Part shown: positions 6,973 through 14,760 of the stretch, piece by piece | How positions within the stretch are numbered: position 1 is the stretch's first letter | How the letters are laid out: each line of letters begins with the position of its first letter | From: an uncultured Muribaculaceae bacterium | GTDB lineage: Bacteria; Bacteroidota; Bacteroidia; Bacteroidales; Muribaculaceae | Assembly: GCA_910586895.1 (NCBI GenBank) | Contig: CAJUIW010000002.1 | Location: 179,806-243,805, forward strand | Reading direction: 5' to 3' | DNA: 64,000 bases | Notes under the pieces: model-generated | Told to the model about the DNA's origin: nothing | Databases searched by the model: none | Seen by the model: only the letters and a program-made list of their open reading frames with translations | Position numbers and translations under genes: made by a program

Positions 6973-9369
6973 ATGAATATCATGAAAACAGCTTTTTTGT
7001 CAACTATATTCTGTATGATATCCTTTCTTGCTTCGGCAAAGGACTACTATGCAGATATAAATCCTGAATCTACACCACGTTTTGAGGCTGGTAAGGGGCG
7101 GTTTATGGTAAACGGTGAACCTGTTGTCATAAAATCGGCTGAGTTACATTATCCCCGTATCCCACGCCAATATTGGGATCAGCGCATCAAACTATGTAAG
7201 GCGCTTGGCATGAATACAATATGTCTCTGTGTATTCTGGAATATACATGAGGCGGCTCCGGATGAATTTGATTTCTCAGGGCAGAATGATATTGCTGAAT
7301 TTGTCAGACTCTGCAAAGCTAATGATATGTATGTGATCCTGCGCCCGGGGCCGTATATCTGTGCAGAGTGGGAAATGGGGGGATTGCCTTGGTGGCTACT
7401 TAAAAAGAAAGATATACGTCTGCGTGAATCCGACCCATATTTCCTTGAACGGGTCGACAAATTTGAAAAGGCAATTGCAGGGCAGGTGGGTGACCTTACC
7501 ATTGCTGATGGCGGCCCCATTATAATGGTTCAGGTGGAAAATGAATATGGCGCATATGGCACCGATAAAGAATATATTTCCACTATACGTGACATACTCA
7601 GAAAGAATTTTGGTGAAAATGTAACATTATTTCAATGCGATTGGTCATCGAATTTTCTTAATAATGGATTGGACGACATGATCTGGACCTTAAATTTCGG
7701 GACAGGTGCCAATATCAAACAGCAATTTGCCAAGCTGAAGGAGGTTAGGCCCGACTCGCCGCTGATGTGCTCTGAGTTCTGGAGCGGATGGTTTGACAAA
7801 TGGGGATATAACCATGAAACCAGAAATGCTGATGCTATGATAGCCGGAATTGACGAAATGCTTGCCGACAGTATATCGTTCAGTCTTTATATGACCCATG
7901 GAGGGACAAACTGGGGACATTGGGCCGGAGGAAATTCGGGCCCATTTACCCCCGATGTGACTTCGTATGATTACGATGCTCCAATAAGTGAATCTGGCCA
8001 GATTACGCCAAAATACATAGCTTTGCGAAATATGATGGCAAAATATACCGGAGGGAAAAAGCTGCCAAAAATCCCGGCAACCATAAAGCCTATCAGGATT
8101 CGTGAGTTTGAGTTCACGGAATTTGCTCCGCTTTTTTCCAATCTGCCTACTGCAAAGCATGATGAGGCAATCCGTACAATGGAAGAATATGACCAGGGAT
8201 TCGGCAGTATTCTATACCGTACATCACTCCCGGCTCTTGACCGTCCGGCACTGCTCACTATTACGGATCCCCATGATTACGCCCAGATTTTCATTGATGG
8301 GAAATATATTGGTAAGCTTGACCGCCGTCTTGGAGAGAAGCAGATCAGGATGCCATCGTGTGCTCAGAATGCCCGTCTTGACATACTTGTTGAGGCGATG
8401 GGACGTGTCAACTTCGGACGTGCAATGAAGGATTATAAAGGGATTACCGATAATGTGACTGTGGCAATTGACAATGATGGCTTCACTTTCACTTGTGATC
8501 TGAAGAACTGGGAGGTGTTTAATTTGCCGGATAGCATTGAATTTTATAATTCAATGAATTTTATGCCGATAGATCTTTCCATGAAGGATGAGAACGGCCG
8601 TATGCCGCGAGGAGTATATAGAGGCTTATTCTATGTAAACAAGCCCTCCGACACATATCTTAACTTTGAATCATGGGGAAAGGGACTTGTTTATGTCAAC
8701 GGACACCCGATGGGACGCATCTGGGAAATCGGGCCACAACAGACCTTGTATATGCCCGGATGCTGGTTAAAGAAAGGAGAGAATGAAATTTTAGTATTTG
8801 ATATCATTGGCCCGGAATCGCCAAAGTCCGAAGGTATTGATTATCCGGTTTTAGATAGACTGTCAATAGCTGAGCCTGTCACGCATAGGGCTGAAGGAGA
8901 GGCGCTTGATCTGAATGATGAATCCCCGGTCATTGCCGGAGAATTCAATCCGGGAAACGGATGGCAGGAGATACGATTTGCAACTCCCGCTACCGGCAGG
9001 TATATATGTATCGAGGGTATAAGCGCAATAGATGGAAAAGAACTTGCCTCTATTGCCGAGCTCTATCTGATTGATAACAACGGACGGCGTTTGTCAAGAG
9101 AAAACTGGACGGTAATGTATGCTGACAGTGAAGATGTCAAGACCGTAAACCGTGCGGGCGATAAGGTGTTTGACCTCCAGGAATCAACCTACTGGCAGAC
9201 TGTTCCGGGTGATGCCTTCCCACATGCTTTGATTATAGACCTCGGAAATGAGTATTCAATAAGCGGACTTCAGATTCTGCCACGAATGGAGTCAGGGGCA
9301 CCTGGAGCAATTAAAGAATTCAAAGTATATCTAAAATCGAGCCCATTTAATGTTAATGTCCAAAATTGA
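6973..9369 (+). CDS. GH35 beta-galactosidase, exported
   Basis: 798 residues from the ATG at 6973 (signal peptide MNIMKTAFLSTIFCMISFLA). The GH35 TIM barrel begins near residue 40. Key residues are the acid/base Glu191 in QVENEYG, the nucleophile Glu268 in CSEFWSGW, and the conserved THGGTNWGHWAG segment. Beta-sandwich domains follow, and the last 130 residues look like a discoidin-type (F5/8C) carbohydrate-binding module. It removes terminal beta-galactose, probably in the periplasm. A hairpin terminator at 9441-9468 closes the operon. The whole 4674-9369 block is more A/T-rich than the genes at 19893-38160, which may mean a different history or lower expression. Confidence 0.92.
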   Translation: MNIMKTAFLSTIFCMISFLASAKDYYADINPESTPRFEAGKGRFMVNGEPVVIKSAELHYPRIPRQYWDQRIKLCKALGMNTICLCVFWNIHEAAPDEFDFSGQNDIAEFVRLCKANDMYVILRPGPYICAEWEMGGLPWWLLKKKDIRLRESDPYFLERVDKFEKAIAGQVGDLTIADGGPIIMVQVENEYGAYGTDKEYISTIRDILRKNFGENVTLFQCDWSSNFLNNGLDDMIWTLNFGTGANIKQQFAKLKEVRPDSPLMCSEFWSGWFDKWGYNHETRNADAMIAGIDEMLADSISFSLYMTHGGTNWGHWAGGNSGPFTPDVTSYDYDAPISESGQITPKYIALRNMMAKYTGGKKLPKIPATIKPIRIREFEFTEFAPLFSNLPTAKHDEAIRTMEEYDQGFGSILYRTSLPALDRPALLTITDPHDYAQIFIDGKYIGKLDRRLGEKQIRMPSCAQNARLDILVEAMGRVNFGRAMKDYKGITDNVTVAIDNDGFTFTCDLKNWEVFNLPDSIEFYNSMNFMPIDLSMKDENGRMPRGVYRGLFYVNKPSDTYLNFESWGKGLVYVNGHPMGRIWEIGPQQTLYMPGCWLKKGENEILVFDIIGPESPKSEGIDYPVLDRLSIAEPVTHRAEGEALDLNDESPVIAGEFNPGNGWQEIRFATPATGRYICIEGISAIDGKELASIAELYLIDNNGRRLSRENWTVMYADSEDVKTVNRAGDKVFDLQESTYWQTVPGDAFPHALIIDLGNEYSISGLQILPRMESGAPGAIKEFKVYLKSSPFNVNVQN

Positions 9370-9440
9370 TGCTCAAAATTAGTCAGGAATCTCTTCTGAA
9401 AATACCTGCTAAGTCCATTTATAATGACGAGTGAAAATTA

Positions 9441-9468
9441 GGGTTGATCTCATTTGTGGGGTCAACCC
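9441..9468 (+). terminator. Terminator of the GH35 operon
   Basis: GGGTTGA (9441-9447) pairs with TCAACCC (9462-9468). TTGTTTGTG follows. Confidence 0.6.
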
Positions 9469-9512
9469 TTGTTTGTGTAAAAATCGATATATCAACCATG
9501 TTAAATAAAAAA

Positions 9513-9566
9513 CAAAAAAAGCGAACTCAGATTTGCTCTGAATTCGCCTATCGTGGTGGAGTATAG
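9513..9566 (-). repeat. Duplicated tRNA-Ala 3' end with its terminator
   Basis: Bases 9554-9566 are an exact copy of the last 13 bases of the tRNA-Ala gene (CTATACTCCACCA on the minus strand). Just beyond, on the minus strand, GCGAATTCAGA pairs with TCTGAGTTCGC and a T7 run follows, so the displaced tRNA terminator is preserved too. The same arrangement occurs 621 bases to the right at the intact tRNA. Taken as the far attachment site of a small insertion. Confidence 0.75.
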
Positions 9567-9639
9567 TTTCGTGAATAAACGTGAATTTGATATGTGTATT
9601 CGATATCTCTAACACGTCGTTGAATTGAATCGTAGGAGG

Positions 9640-9867
9640 CTACGCTGAAACTTGTTTATTGAAAAAGCCTTGGAAAGAAAGATCTTCATCTATATCGGGC
9701 CAGTGAATTCCGAAATATGATAATTTATAATTATTTCGTTCGCTTTCTGATGCTCTGGCGAGTCGGGAATAATTGCAAAATAGCTCTTTGCCTATTTGTC
9801 CATCATTTAGTTCAACATATATTGCTTCATTTGTGAGCCATATACGGGCAACGTCTTCACGGTTCAT
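9640..9867 (-). CDS. DUF2442 domain protein
   Basis: 75 residues. The family pattern is clear: VARIWLTNEAIYVELNDG, YSRLARASESERNNYKLS, then GIHWPDIDEDLSFQGFF. DUF2442 proteins are commonly encoded next to DUF4160 proteins and the pair is suspected to act as a toxin-antitoxin-like or accessory module; the biochemical role is not established. Its start overlaps the stop of the DUF4160 gene by 4 bases (ATGA), which suggests translational coupling. It lies inside the segment bounded by tRNA 3'-end repeats. Confidence 0.85.
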   Translation of the reverse strand: MNREDVARIWLTNEAIYVELNDGQIGKELFCNYSRLARASESERNNYKLSYFGIHWPDIDEDLSFQGFFNKQVSA

Positions 9868-10109
9868 TTTATGCCTCCTTTCTTAAAATATTCATTCCAG
9901 CGGTCAATAATTATATCTTTATTCTCCTCGATTATGGATTCAATCATCTTCAATTCATTCTTTTTGAATCCATGATTCGCTACAAGCTCAAGTGTGACAA
10001 CATTATATTTAGCTTCTGAATCACCTTTTGCAATATGCACATGTATTGGATCATGTTCATTTGACCAGAAGAAGAATCTAAAACCGAGAAAGATAAAGAG
10101 TGTTGGCAT
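9864..10109 (-). CDS. DUF4160 domain protein
   Basis: 81 residues from the ATG at 10109. The family core is visible: MPTLFIFLGFRFFFWSNEHD, then PIHVHIAKGDSEAKYNV and a C-terminal helix with IIEENKDIIIDRWNEYF. The frame is open upstream to 10205, but that extension would run through the tRNA and its terminator, so I take the internal ATG. First gene of the coupled DUF4160-DUF2442 pair. It may be transcribed from readthrough of the tRNA promoter or from a weak TATATTTA box near 10123-10130. Confidence 0.82.
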   Translation of the reverse strand: MPTLFIFLGFRFFFWSNEHDPIHVHIAKGDSEAKYNVVTLELVANHGFKKNELKMIESIIEENKDIIIDRWNEYFKKGGIK

Positions 10110-10130
10110 AGCAACGATATTAAATATAAA

Positions 10131-10169
10131 ACAAAAAAAAGCGGGTTCGGAATTTCTTCTGAACTCGCT
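10131..10169 (-). terminator. Terminator behind tRNA-Ala
   Basis: On the minus strand GCGAGTTC pairs with GAACCCGC (one mismatch) and a T8 run follows. A diverged copy lies at 9513-9550. Confidence 0.65.
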
Positions 10170-10174
10170 TGTCA

Positions 10175-10251
10175 TGGTGGAGTATAGCGGACTCGAACCG
10201 CTCACCTCGACACTGCCAGTGTCGCGCTCTAGCCAGATGAGCTAATACCCC
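10175..10251 (-). tRNA. tRNA-Ala(GGC)
   Basis: 77 bases including an encoded CCA. The acceptor stem is GGGGTAT/ATACTCC with the G3-U70 wobble that identifies alanine tRNAs. The D arm is GCTC...GAGC. The anticodon stem CGACA/TGTCG encloses loop CTGGCAG with anticodon GGC (reads GCC). The T arm contains GGTTCGAATCC. A TATCTTTG box lies 21 bases upstream and a terminator follows downstream. Its 3' end is the apparent integration site of the DUF4160/DUF2442 segment. Confidence 0.95.
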
Positions 10252-10272
10252 GTTAGTTCTGCTAATGCGCTG

Positions 10273-10280
10273 CAAAGATA
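10273..10280 (-). promoter_or_regulatory. Promoter -7 box of tRNA-Ala (TATCTTTG)
   Basis: Exact TAnnTTTG match on the minus strand, 21 bases before the tRNA. Confidence 0.65.
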
Positions 10281-10363
10281 AATACAATTTTTTTAGTTTG
10301 CAATAGTCTTGCCAATTAAAATCACGATTTTTTTCAATTAAATAGCACTGCTTTGCCCGTGGC

Positions 10364-11926
10364 TCAGAAGGGGAGGCCTTTCGGGCTTGTTGCGCCCCAG
10401 GAGGCGCGGTCAAGGTTGCGGTAGTTGACGGCCTCGCGTATATGGTGGGGGAGTATGTCGGGCGAAGCTTCGAGGTCGGCTATCGTACGTGCCACTTTGA
10501 GGATGCGGTCATAGGCGCGGGCACTCATGTCGAGGCGAGTCATGGCATCGCGGAGTATCGCGAAGCCCTCCTGGTCAGGCCGGGCATGTATGTTGAGCAG
10601 GCGTGAATTCATCTGTGCGTTGCAGTGCACGGATTTTTCATCGGCAAAACGCCTGGCCTGAATGGCTCGGGCGGCTATGACGCGGCGGCGGATTTCCGCG
10701 CTCGATTCTCCCGGGGCGCTTTGAGCCAGTTCGTCAAATGGCACAGGCATAATCTCCACCTGCAGATCTATACGGTCAAGCAGCGGGCCTGATATGCGGC
10801 TGAGATAGCGCTCTACGGCTCCCGGCGGGCATGTGCATTCCTTGGTGGGGTGATTGTAATATCCGCAAGGGCAGGGGTTCATCGACGCTACCAGCATCAC
10901 TCCGGCAGGATAGTCAATTGAGTAGCGTGCGCGCGACACGGTAATATGCCTGTCTTCAAGCGGTTGACGCAGCACTTCGAGGACTTGCCGGGGGTACTCT
11001 GGGAACTCGTCCATGAATAAAATCCCATTATGGGCAAGCGAGATTTCTCCTGGCAGTGGGTTGGATCCACCACCTACCAATGCCACCGGCGATATGGTAT
11101 GGTGCGGAGCGCGGAAGGGGCGTTGTGTCATCAGGCGTGCGCCCCCTTTCAGTTTGCCGGCTACGGAGTGGATTTTCGTTGTCTCAAGGGCTTCTGACAG
11201 GGTGAATGGAGGCATGATGGAGGGGAGGCGTTTGGCCATCATGGATTTGCCCGACCCGGGAGGCCCGACAAGCAGAATATTGTGGCCTCCGGCGCATGCC
11301 ACCTCGAATGCGCGTTTCACTGACTCCTGCCCCTTTACCTCGCTGAAGTCATAGTCAAATACTCCGGACGATGATGCAAACTCGGCCCGTGTGTCAACGA
11401 CCGTAGGCTCAAGTTGGGCCCGGCCGGCAATGAATTCCACTACCTCGCGTAGTGATGACGCACCATAGACCTGCAGATTGTTGACTACGGCGGCTTCCGT
11501 GGCGTTCTCTTTCGGAACTATCATCCCTTTGAACCCTTTGGCACGGGCTGTTATGGCCATCGGCAGAACCCCGCGTATGGGGAGGAGCGTGCCGTCAAGC
11601 GAAAGCTCGCCCATTATCATATAGTCAGCCAATGGCTCTGAGGGAATGCGTTCGTCAGCAGCCAGTACACTGACTGCTATAGGAAGGTCGTAGGCAGCTC
11701 CCTCTTTTTTGACATCGGCGGGGCTGAGATTGATTACCACCCTGCGTCGTGGGAAGTCATATCCGCTCTGGGTCACGGCTGAGAGGACACGCTGGTAGCT
11801 CTCCTTGACGGCAGTGTCGGGGAGGCCGACCATGCAGAATGAAAAGCCGCGTTCGGCCACACTCTCAATGGTCACTACTATGGCATCGATACCCTGGACG
11901 GCTGCGCCGTAGACTTTTACCAGCAT
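10364..11926 (-). CDS. comM: YifB/ComM-type Mg-chelatase-like AAA+ ATPase
   Basis: 520 residues. The N-terminal Lon-protease-like S5 fold domain (residues 1-165; MVGLPDTAVKES, RRVVINLSPADVKKEG) is followed by a magnesium-chelatase-type AAA+ domain with Walker A GPPGSGKSMMAKRL near residue 220 and Walker B GILFMDEFPEY. A Cys-rich insert (NPCPCGYY...CTCPPG) and the C-terminal Mg-chelatase subunit domain complete it. In other bacteria ComM is a helicase for branch migration during natural transformation. Eleven bases downstream of the DUF4369 lipoprotein gene, so probably co-transcribed with it. Confidence 0.93.
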   Translation of the reverse strand: MLVKVYGAAVQGIDAIVVTIESVAERGFSFCMVGLPDTAVKESYQRVLSAVTQSGYDFPRRRVVINLSPADVKKEGAAYDLPIAVSVLAADERIPSEPLADYMIMGELSLDGTLLPIRGVLPMAITARAKGFKGMIVPKENATEAAVVNNLQVYGASSLREVVEFIAGRAQLEPTVVDTRAEFASSSGVFDYDFSEVKGQESVKRAFEVACAGGHNILLVGPPGSGKSMMAKRLPSIMPPFTLSEALETTKIHSVAGKLKGGARLMTQRPFRAPHHTISPVALVGGGSNPLPGEISLAHNGILFMDEFPEYPRQVLEVLRQPLEDRHITVSRARYSIDYPAGVMLVASMNPCPCGYYNHPTKECTCPPGAVERYLSRISGPLLDRIDLQVEIMPVPFDELAQSAPGESSAEIRRRVIAARAIQARRFADEKSVHCNAQMNSRLLNIHARPDQEGFAILRDAMTRLDMSARAYDRILKVARTIADLEASPDILPHHIREAVNYRNLDRASWGATSPKGLPF

Positions 11927-11937
11927 GACGGTGACGG

Positions 11938-12954
11938 TTATTTTAGACGTGAAGTGATAATACGTTCAGCGGCGCTGATGGAGCTGCCGCGGTAAATCTG
12001 CGAGCCGGTGGAGTCGGCTACTATGAAGAAGGGATAGCGGGGCACAGACAGTTTGGTGAGTGTGCTGCCTGCTATGGAGCCGGGGCCCCAGGCCTGACGC
12101 CATGAGGCTGTGTCGCGTGCTGTAGATTGCTTCCATGAAGCTGAATCCGGAGCAAGTGATACTTCTATCACATCGCAGCGGCGCGGAGTATAGCGCTGAC
12201 GTAGGCTGCGCATGCGTGAGGTGATGGTGTCGCGGCCTGCCGATTCCGAACTCAGGAATGCAAGCAGCGACAGGGAATGTCCCCCCGGAGTATAGAAATA
12301 AGTGGAATCATTGCGTGTGTAGAAAGTCATAGGCACTACGGCCGTGCCGGCATTGCGGTTGAGCTGAGTGGCGAGTACGGCGCTGAAATTCTGTACTATG
12401 GCTGCCGGGCGAGCGCTTGTGGATATAAGGGTGAGCAGCGAGTCGGCCATCGATTCGTAGCCCGGAGTCTGGAATCGTGTGGTCACCAGCGCTGTCGAGG
12501 CCATGTCGGAGCGGTTCTTCCCTACAAATTCGGCTATGGCTCTGTTTATGGCATCTTGGTTGCCGGAGGTGAGCAGCTCGGCATTTTCCTGTGTCCACTT
12601 TGCTAATTTCGATGATGATCGGTTGCCCTTCACTTCCGTGAGCAGCGGAGATTCAAGCGAGGCTTTGAGCTCGATTTTGTCGCCATTTTCAGCAATTACC
12701 GTAGCCAGCGGAGTTCCGTCCGACATCTCTATCAGGCAGAGTGTGGGAGTAGCGGAATTGCCGCGCATGGCAAACCGTCCCTCTACGGCTGTCTGTGACA
12801 CACGTTTGATGCCCCCGGCGGCATAGTAAGTCATATTTACGGTCTGCATTCCGGCGCCTTCAATGACTCCGCCAACTGAGAATGACTCTGATTTGCTGCA
12901 TGCCGAAAGGATAATAGCTGCAATTATGGTCAAAAAGGAATATATCGTCTTCAT
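11938..12954 (-). CDS. DUF4369 lipoprotein with a degenerate thioredoxin-like domain
   Basis: 338 residues from the ATG at 12954. A lipoprotein signal peptide ends in the lipobox LSAC. Residues 27-130 resemble the DUF4369 beta-rich domain common in Bacteroidetes. The C-terminal part looks like a thioredoxin fold (cis-Pro loop in SVPRYPFFIVADSTG), but where a redox CxxC should sit (around HSLSLLAFLSSES) there is no cysteine pair, so it is unlikely to be a disulfide oxidoreductase. Probably faces the periplasm. Divergent from pldA and upstream of comM. The box TATCTTTG lies only 6 bases before the ATG. Confidence 0.8.
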   Translation of the reverse strand: MKTIYSFLTIIAAIILSACSKSESFSVGGVIEGAGMQTVNMTYYAAGGIKRVSQTAVEGRFAMRGNSATPTLCLIEMSDGTPLATVIAENGDKIELKASLESPLLTEVKGNRSSSKLAKWTQENAELLTSGNQDAINRAIAEFVGKNRSDMASTALVTTRFQTPGYESMADSLLTLISTSARPAAIVQNFSAVLATQLNRNAGTAVVPMTFYTRNDSTYFYTPGGHSLSLLAFLSSESAGRDTITSRMRSLRQRYTPRRCDVIEVSLAPDSASWKQSTARDTASWRQAWGPGSIAGSTLTKLSVPRYPFFIVADSTGSQIYRGSSISAAERIITSRLK

Positions 12955-12960
12955 ATCAGG

Positions 12961-12968
12961 CAAAGATA
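12961..12968 (-). promoter_or_regulatory. Promoter -7 box (TATCTTTG), very short leader
   Basis: Exact box on the minus strand, ending 6 bases before the ATG at 12954. The predicted 5' UTR is about 0-3 bases. Confidence 0.55.
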
Positions 12969-13004
12969 ATTATTGCCGATGGTTCGGCCAAAAAGAAAAG
13001 TTAT

Positions 13005-13012
13005 TATCTTTG
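13005..13012 (+). promoter_or_regulatory. Promoter -7 box of pldA (TATCTTTG)
   Basis: Exact box on the plus strand, ending 9 bases before the ATG at 13022. It faces away from the box at 12961-12968, forming a compact divergent promoter. Confidence 0.55.
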
Positions 13013-13021
13013 TGGCCAATC

Positions 13022-13870
13022 ATGAACAGATTCATAGCATTTCTTCTAATATTATCCATTTCGGCCGGATTTCTGTCCGGGACAGCCTCGGCTCAGATAG
13101 TGTCGGACTCGAATGGTACGGTCGATGCCGACAGTGTGCGCCGCGATTTTGACAAGCAGCCATATTTCGGACTGTACAAGGACAATTACTTCATATTCGG
13201 TACCACAATAGGGCAGAAGCCTACTAAGGAGAATTCAAATGTGAAGTTTCAGATTTCAATTTCACAGAAGCTTACCCGAAGTGTCCTGCCGTGGAATTCA
13301 TATCTTTTCCTGTTCTATACGCAGAAGGTGTTCTGGAATATTCTGCAGAACTCGATGCCTATGACTGACCTGAATTTCAATCCGGGAATAGGACTGGCTA
13401 AGCCGCTCTTCGTCAAAGGTCGCTTCATAGGAAAGCTCAGCCTTATGCTTGAGCATGAAAGTAATGGCCGCGATGGGCTGGAATCGCGCTCATGGAATAA
13501 AATCAGCGCAGCGGCGAATGTGATGATTGATCCTACGTTTACTGTGCATGGCAAGTTCTGGATACCTATTGTGGACGGAGCGAATAATAAGGATATTCTT
13601 GACTACTGCGGTATCTATCAGGTCGGTATGCAGTATCTTAGCCTCAACAAGCGCTGGGGCGCATCAGTGATACTGACCAAACGTAGAGGCTGGAAGCTGA
13701 ATTATAACACCACCGTTGAACTCAGCTACCGTCTGTTCAAGCGCGACAATCAGTATCTGTTCCTGCAGTATTATAACGGTTATGGCGAGGGGCTTCTGGA
13801 CTACAAGCAGTTTCATTCCACCGCCCGTATAGGCATCGTTATCAAGCCCCGTCTGTTCAGCGACTATTAA
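13022..13870 (+). CDS. pldA: Outer membrane phospholipase A (OMPLA)
   Basis: 282 residues with a signal peptide (cleaved near TASAQ). Predicted 12-strand outer membrane beta-barrel that hydrolyses phospholipid acyl esters. The catalytic His-Ser pair of OMPLA is visible in LEHESNGRDG, and the Asn-containing strand YLFLQYYNGYGEG matches the third catalytic position. The C-terminus ends in an aromatic-containing strand. A longer frame begins at 12863 but runs through the divergent promoter, so the ATG at 13022 is the sensible start. The next gene is convergent and its stop lies 8 bases away. Confidence 0.9.
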   Translation: MNRFIAFLLILSISAGFLSGTASAQIVSDSNGTVDADSVRRDFDKQPYFGLYKDNYFIFGTTIGQKPTKENSNVKFQISISQKLTRSVLPWNSYLFLFYTQKVFWNILQNSMPMTDLNFNPGIGLAKPLFVKGRFIGKLSLMLEHESNGRDGLESRSWNKISAAANVMIDPTFTVHGKFWIPIVDGANNKDILDYCGIYQVGMQYLSLNKRWGASVILTKRRGWKLNYNTTVELSYRLFKRDNQYLFLQYYNGYGEGLLDYKQFHSTARIGIVIKPRLFSDY

Positions 13871-13878
13871 GCCGGGGT

Positions 13879-14256
13879 TTAGAGAGCATTGCGCAGAATC
13901 CACCAGAGTGTAATCGCCACGAGCCATATGTATATGGCCTTCGTGGAGTTCATCGCGGCATAGAATCCTGGATAACGCGTGCGCATGACGGCTGCAGCAG
14001 CCATAACGGCAAGAGGCGGTATCGACAGGACAAGCATGGCATTGAAGCGCCATGCTGCTATGATGTCGGCGTGCAGCAGTGCATGCAGCGCTCTCTGCGA
14101 GCCGCATCCGGGGCAGTCAAGCCCGGTCAGGCTCTTGAATATACAGCGTGGGAAGAAGTGGGTCGAGGGGTCAAAAAAGCCGTATATCAATATTAAAATG
14201 ACAATGGCGGACAATATCAGTATTGTCCGCCACCGTTTGATGTCAGTAGTCGTCAT
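13879..14256 (-). CDS. DUF2752 membrane protein
   Basis: 125 residues from the ATG at 14256. The family core FFPRCIFKSLTGLDCPGCGSQRALHALLH is present with its CPGCG motif. There are three predicted membrane segments (residues about 11-28, 68-88 and 100-122). Its start overlaps the stop of the GYF/dispanin gene by 4 bases. Function unknown for the family; the CPGCG pair could bind a metal or be redox-active. Last gene of a five-gene run on this strand. Confidence 0.85.
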   Translation of the reverse strand: MTTTDIKRWRTILILSAIVILILIYGFFDPSTHFFPRCIFKSLTGLDCPGCGSQRALHALLHADIIAAWRFNAMLVLSIPPLAVMAAAAVMRTRYPGFYAAMNSTKAIYIWLVAITLWWILRNAL

Positions 14257-14735
14257 CCGGCTATGAGGAAGTAAACTATCTGGAACGGAATGGCTATAAG
14301 GCCCAGCACTACTCCGACAAGAATCCATATCAGAGCCTGGTTTGATGCCCGACGTGCGCCGGCATAGTCACCGCTGTTGTAGCGGGGCTCAACGCGGGTG
14401 GATGCTATCAGGGCCACAATGCCGGGTATGAGGCAGCATACAAGGAGCACTACTATGCTCCATGCCAGATAGGTAGGAGGCATGGGCGGTAATGTGCGTG
14501 CCGGTTGCGGAGCCGGCTGGTATGCCGGGGCTTGATAGCCCCACTGCTGTCCTGGCGTCTGATAGCCTTGAGGTGGAGTTGCCGGGCAGTTCAGCTCAGG
14601 GAGTTCTGACGCGCGTACCCATGCCGGCAGCCCCGTGCGCCACACAGGTGTGTCGGGAGCAATGTGCATGGCCAGAACCTGCTCGAGCGACATCGGGCCA
14701 AGTTTTACGCCATTGTATATTAACCAGTAGTTCAT
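14253..14735 (-). CDS. GYF_2/CD225 (dispanin-like) membrane protein
   Basis: 160 residues. The N-terminal GYF_2 module (MNYWLIYNGVKLGPMSLEQV, then WRTGLPAWVRASELPEL) is followed by a Pro/Gln/Tyr-rich linker (residues 55-85). The CD225 segment has two membrane helices (AWSIVVLLVCCLIPGIVAL and ALIWILVGVVLGLIAIPF). Proteins of this layout are common in Bacteroidetes and often sit beside DUF2752 genes, as here; their role is unknown. Coupled to the DUF2752 gene by an ATGA overlap and 25 bases downstream of deoC. Confidence 0.85.
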   Translation of the reverse strand: MNYWLIYNGVKLGPMSLEQVLAMHIAPDTPVWRTGLPAWVRASELPELNCPATPPQGYQTPGQQWGYQAPAYQPAPQPARTLPPMPPTYLAWSIVVLLVCCLIPGIVALIASTRVEPRYNSGDYAGARRASNQALIWILVGVVLGLIAIPFQIVYFLIAG

Positions 14736-14760
14736 TTCAGTTATTAAAACAATCTCTTAA

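Larger units (their letters stand above)
9554..10187 (-). mobile_element. Putative tRNA-integrated mini-cassette carrying DUF4160/DUF2442
   Basis: The segment is bounded by 13-bp direct repeats of the tRNA-Ala 3' end (9554-9566 and 10175-10187), each followed on the minus strand by a terminator hairpin. It contains only the two-gene DUF4160/DUF2442 unit and is visibly A/T-rich. This is the footprint expected when an element recombines at a tRNA 3' end and restores the tRNA. No integrase is present, so the element would be non-autonomous or a remnant of a larger one. Confidence 0.55.

Noticed and set aside
9554..9566. A second tRNA gene at the duplicated 3' end
   Set aside because: Only the last 13 bases of the tRNA are present, with no anticodon or D arm.
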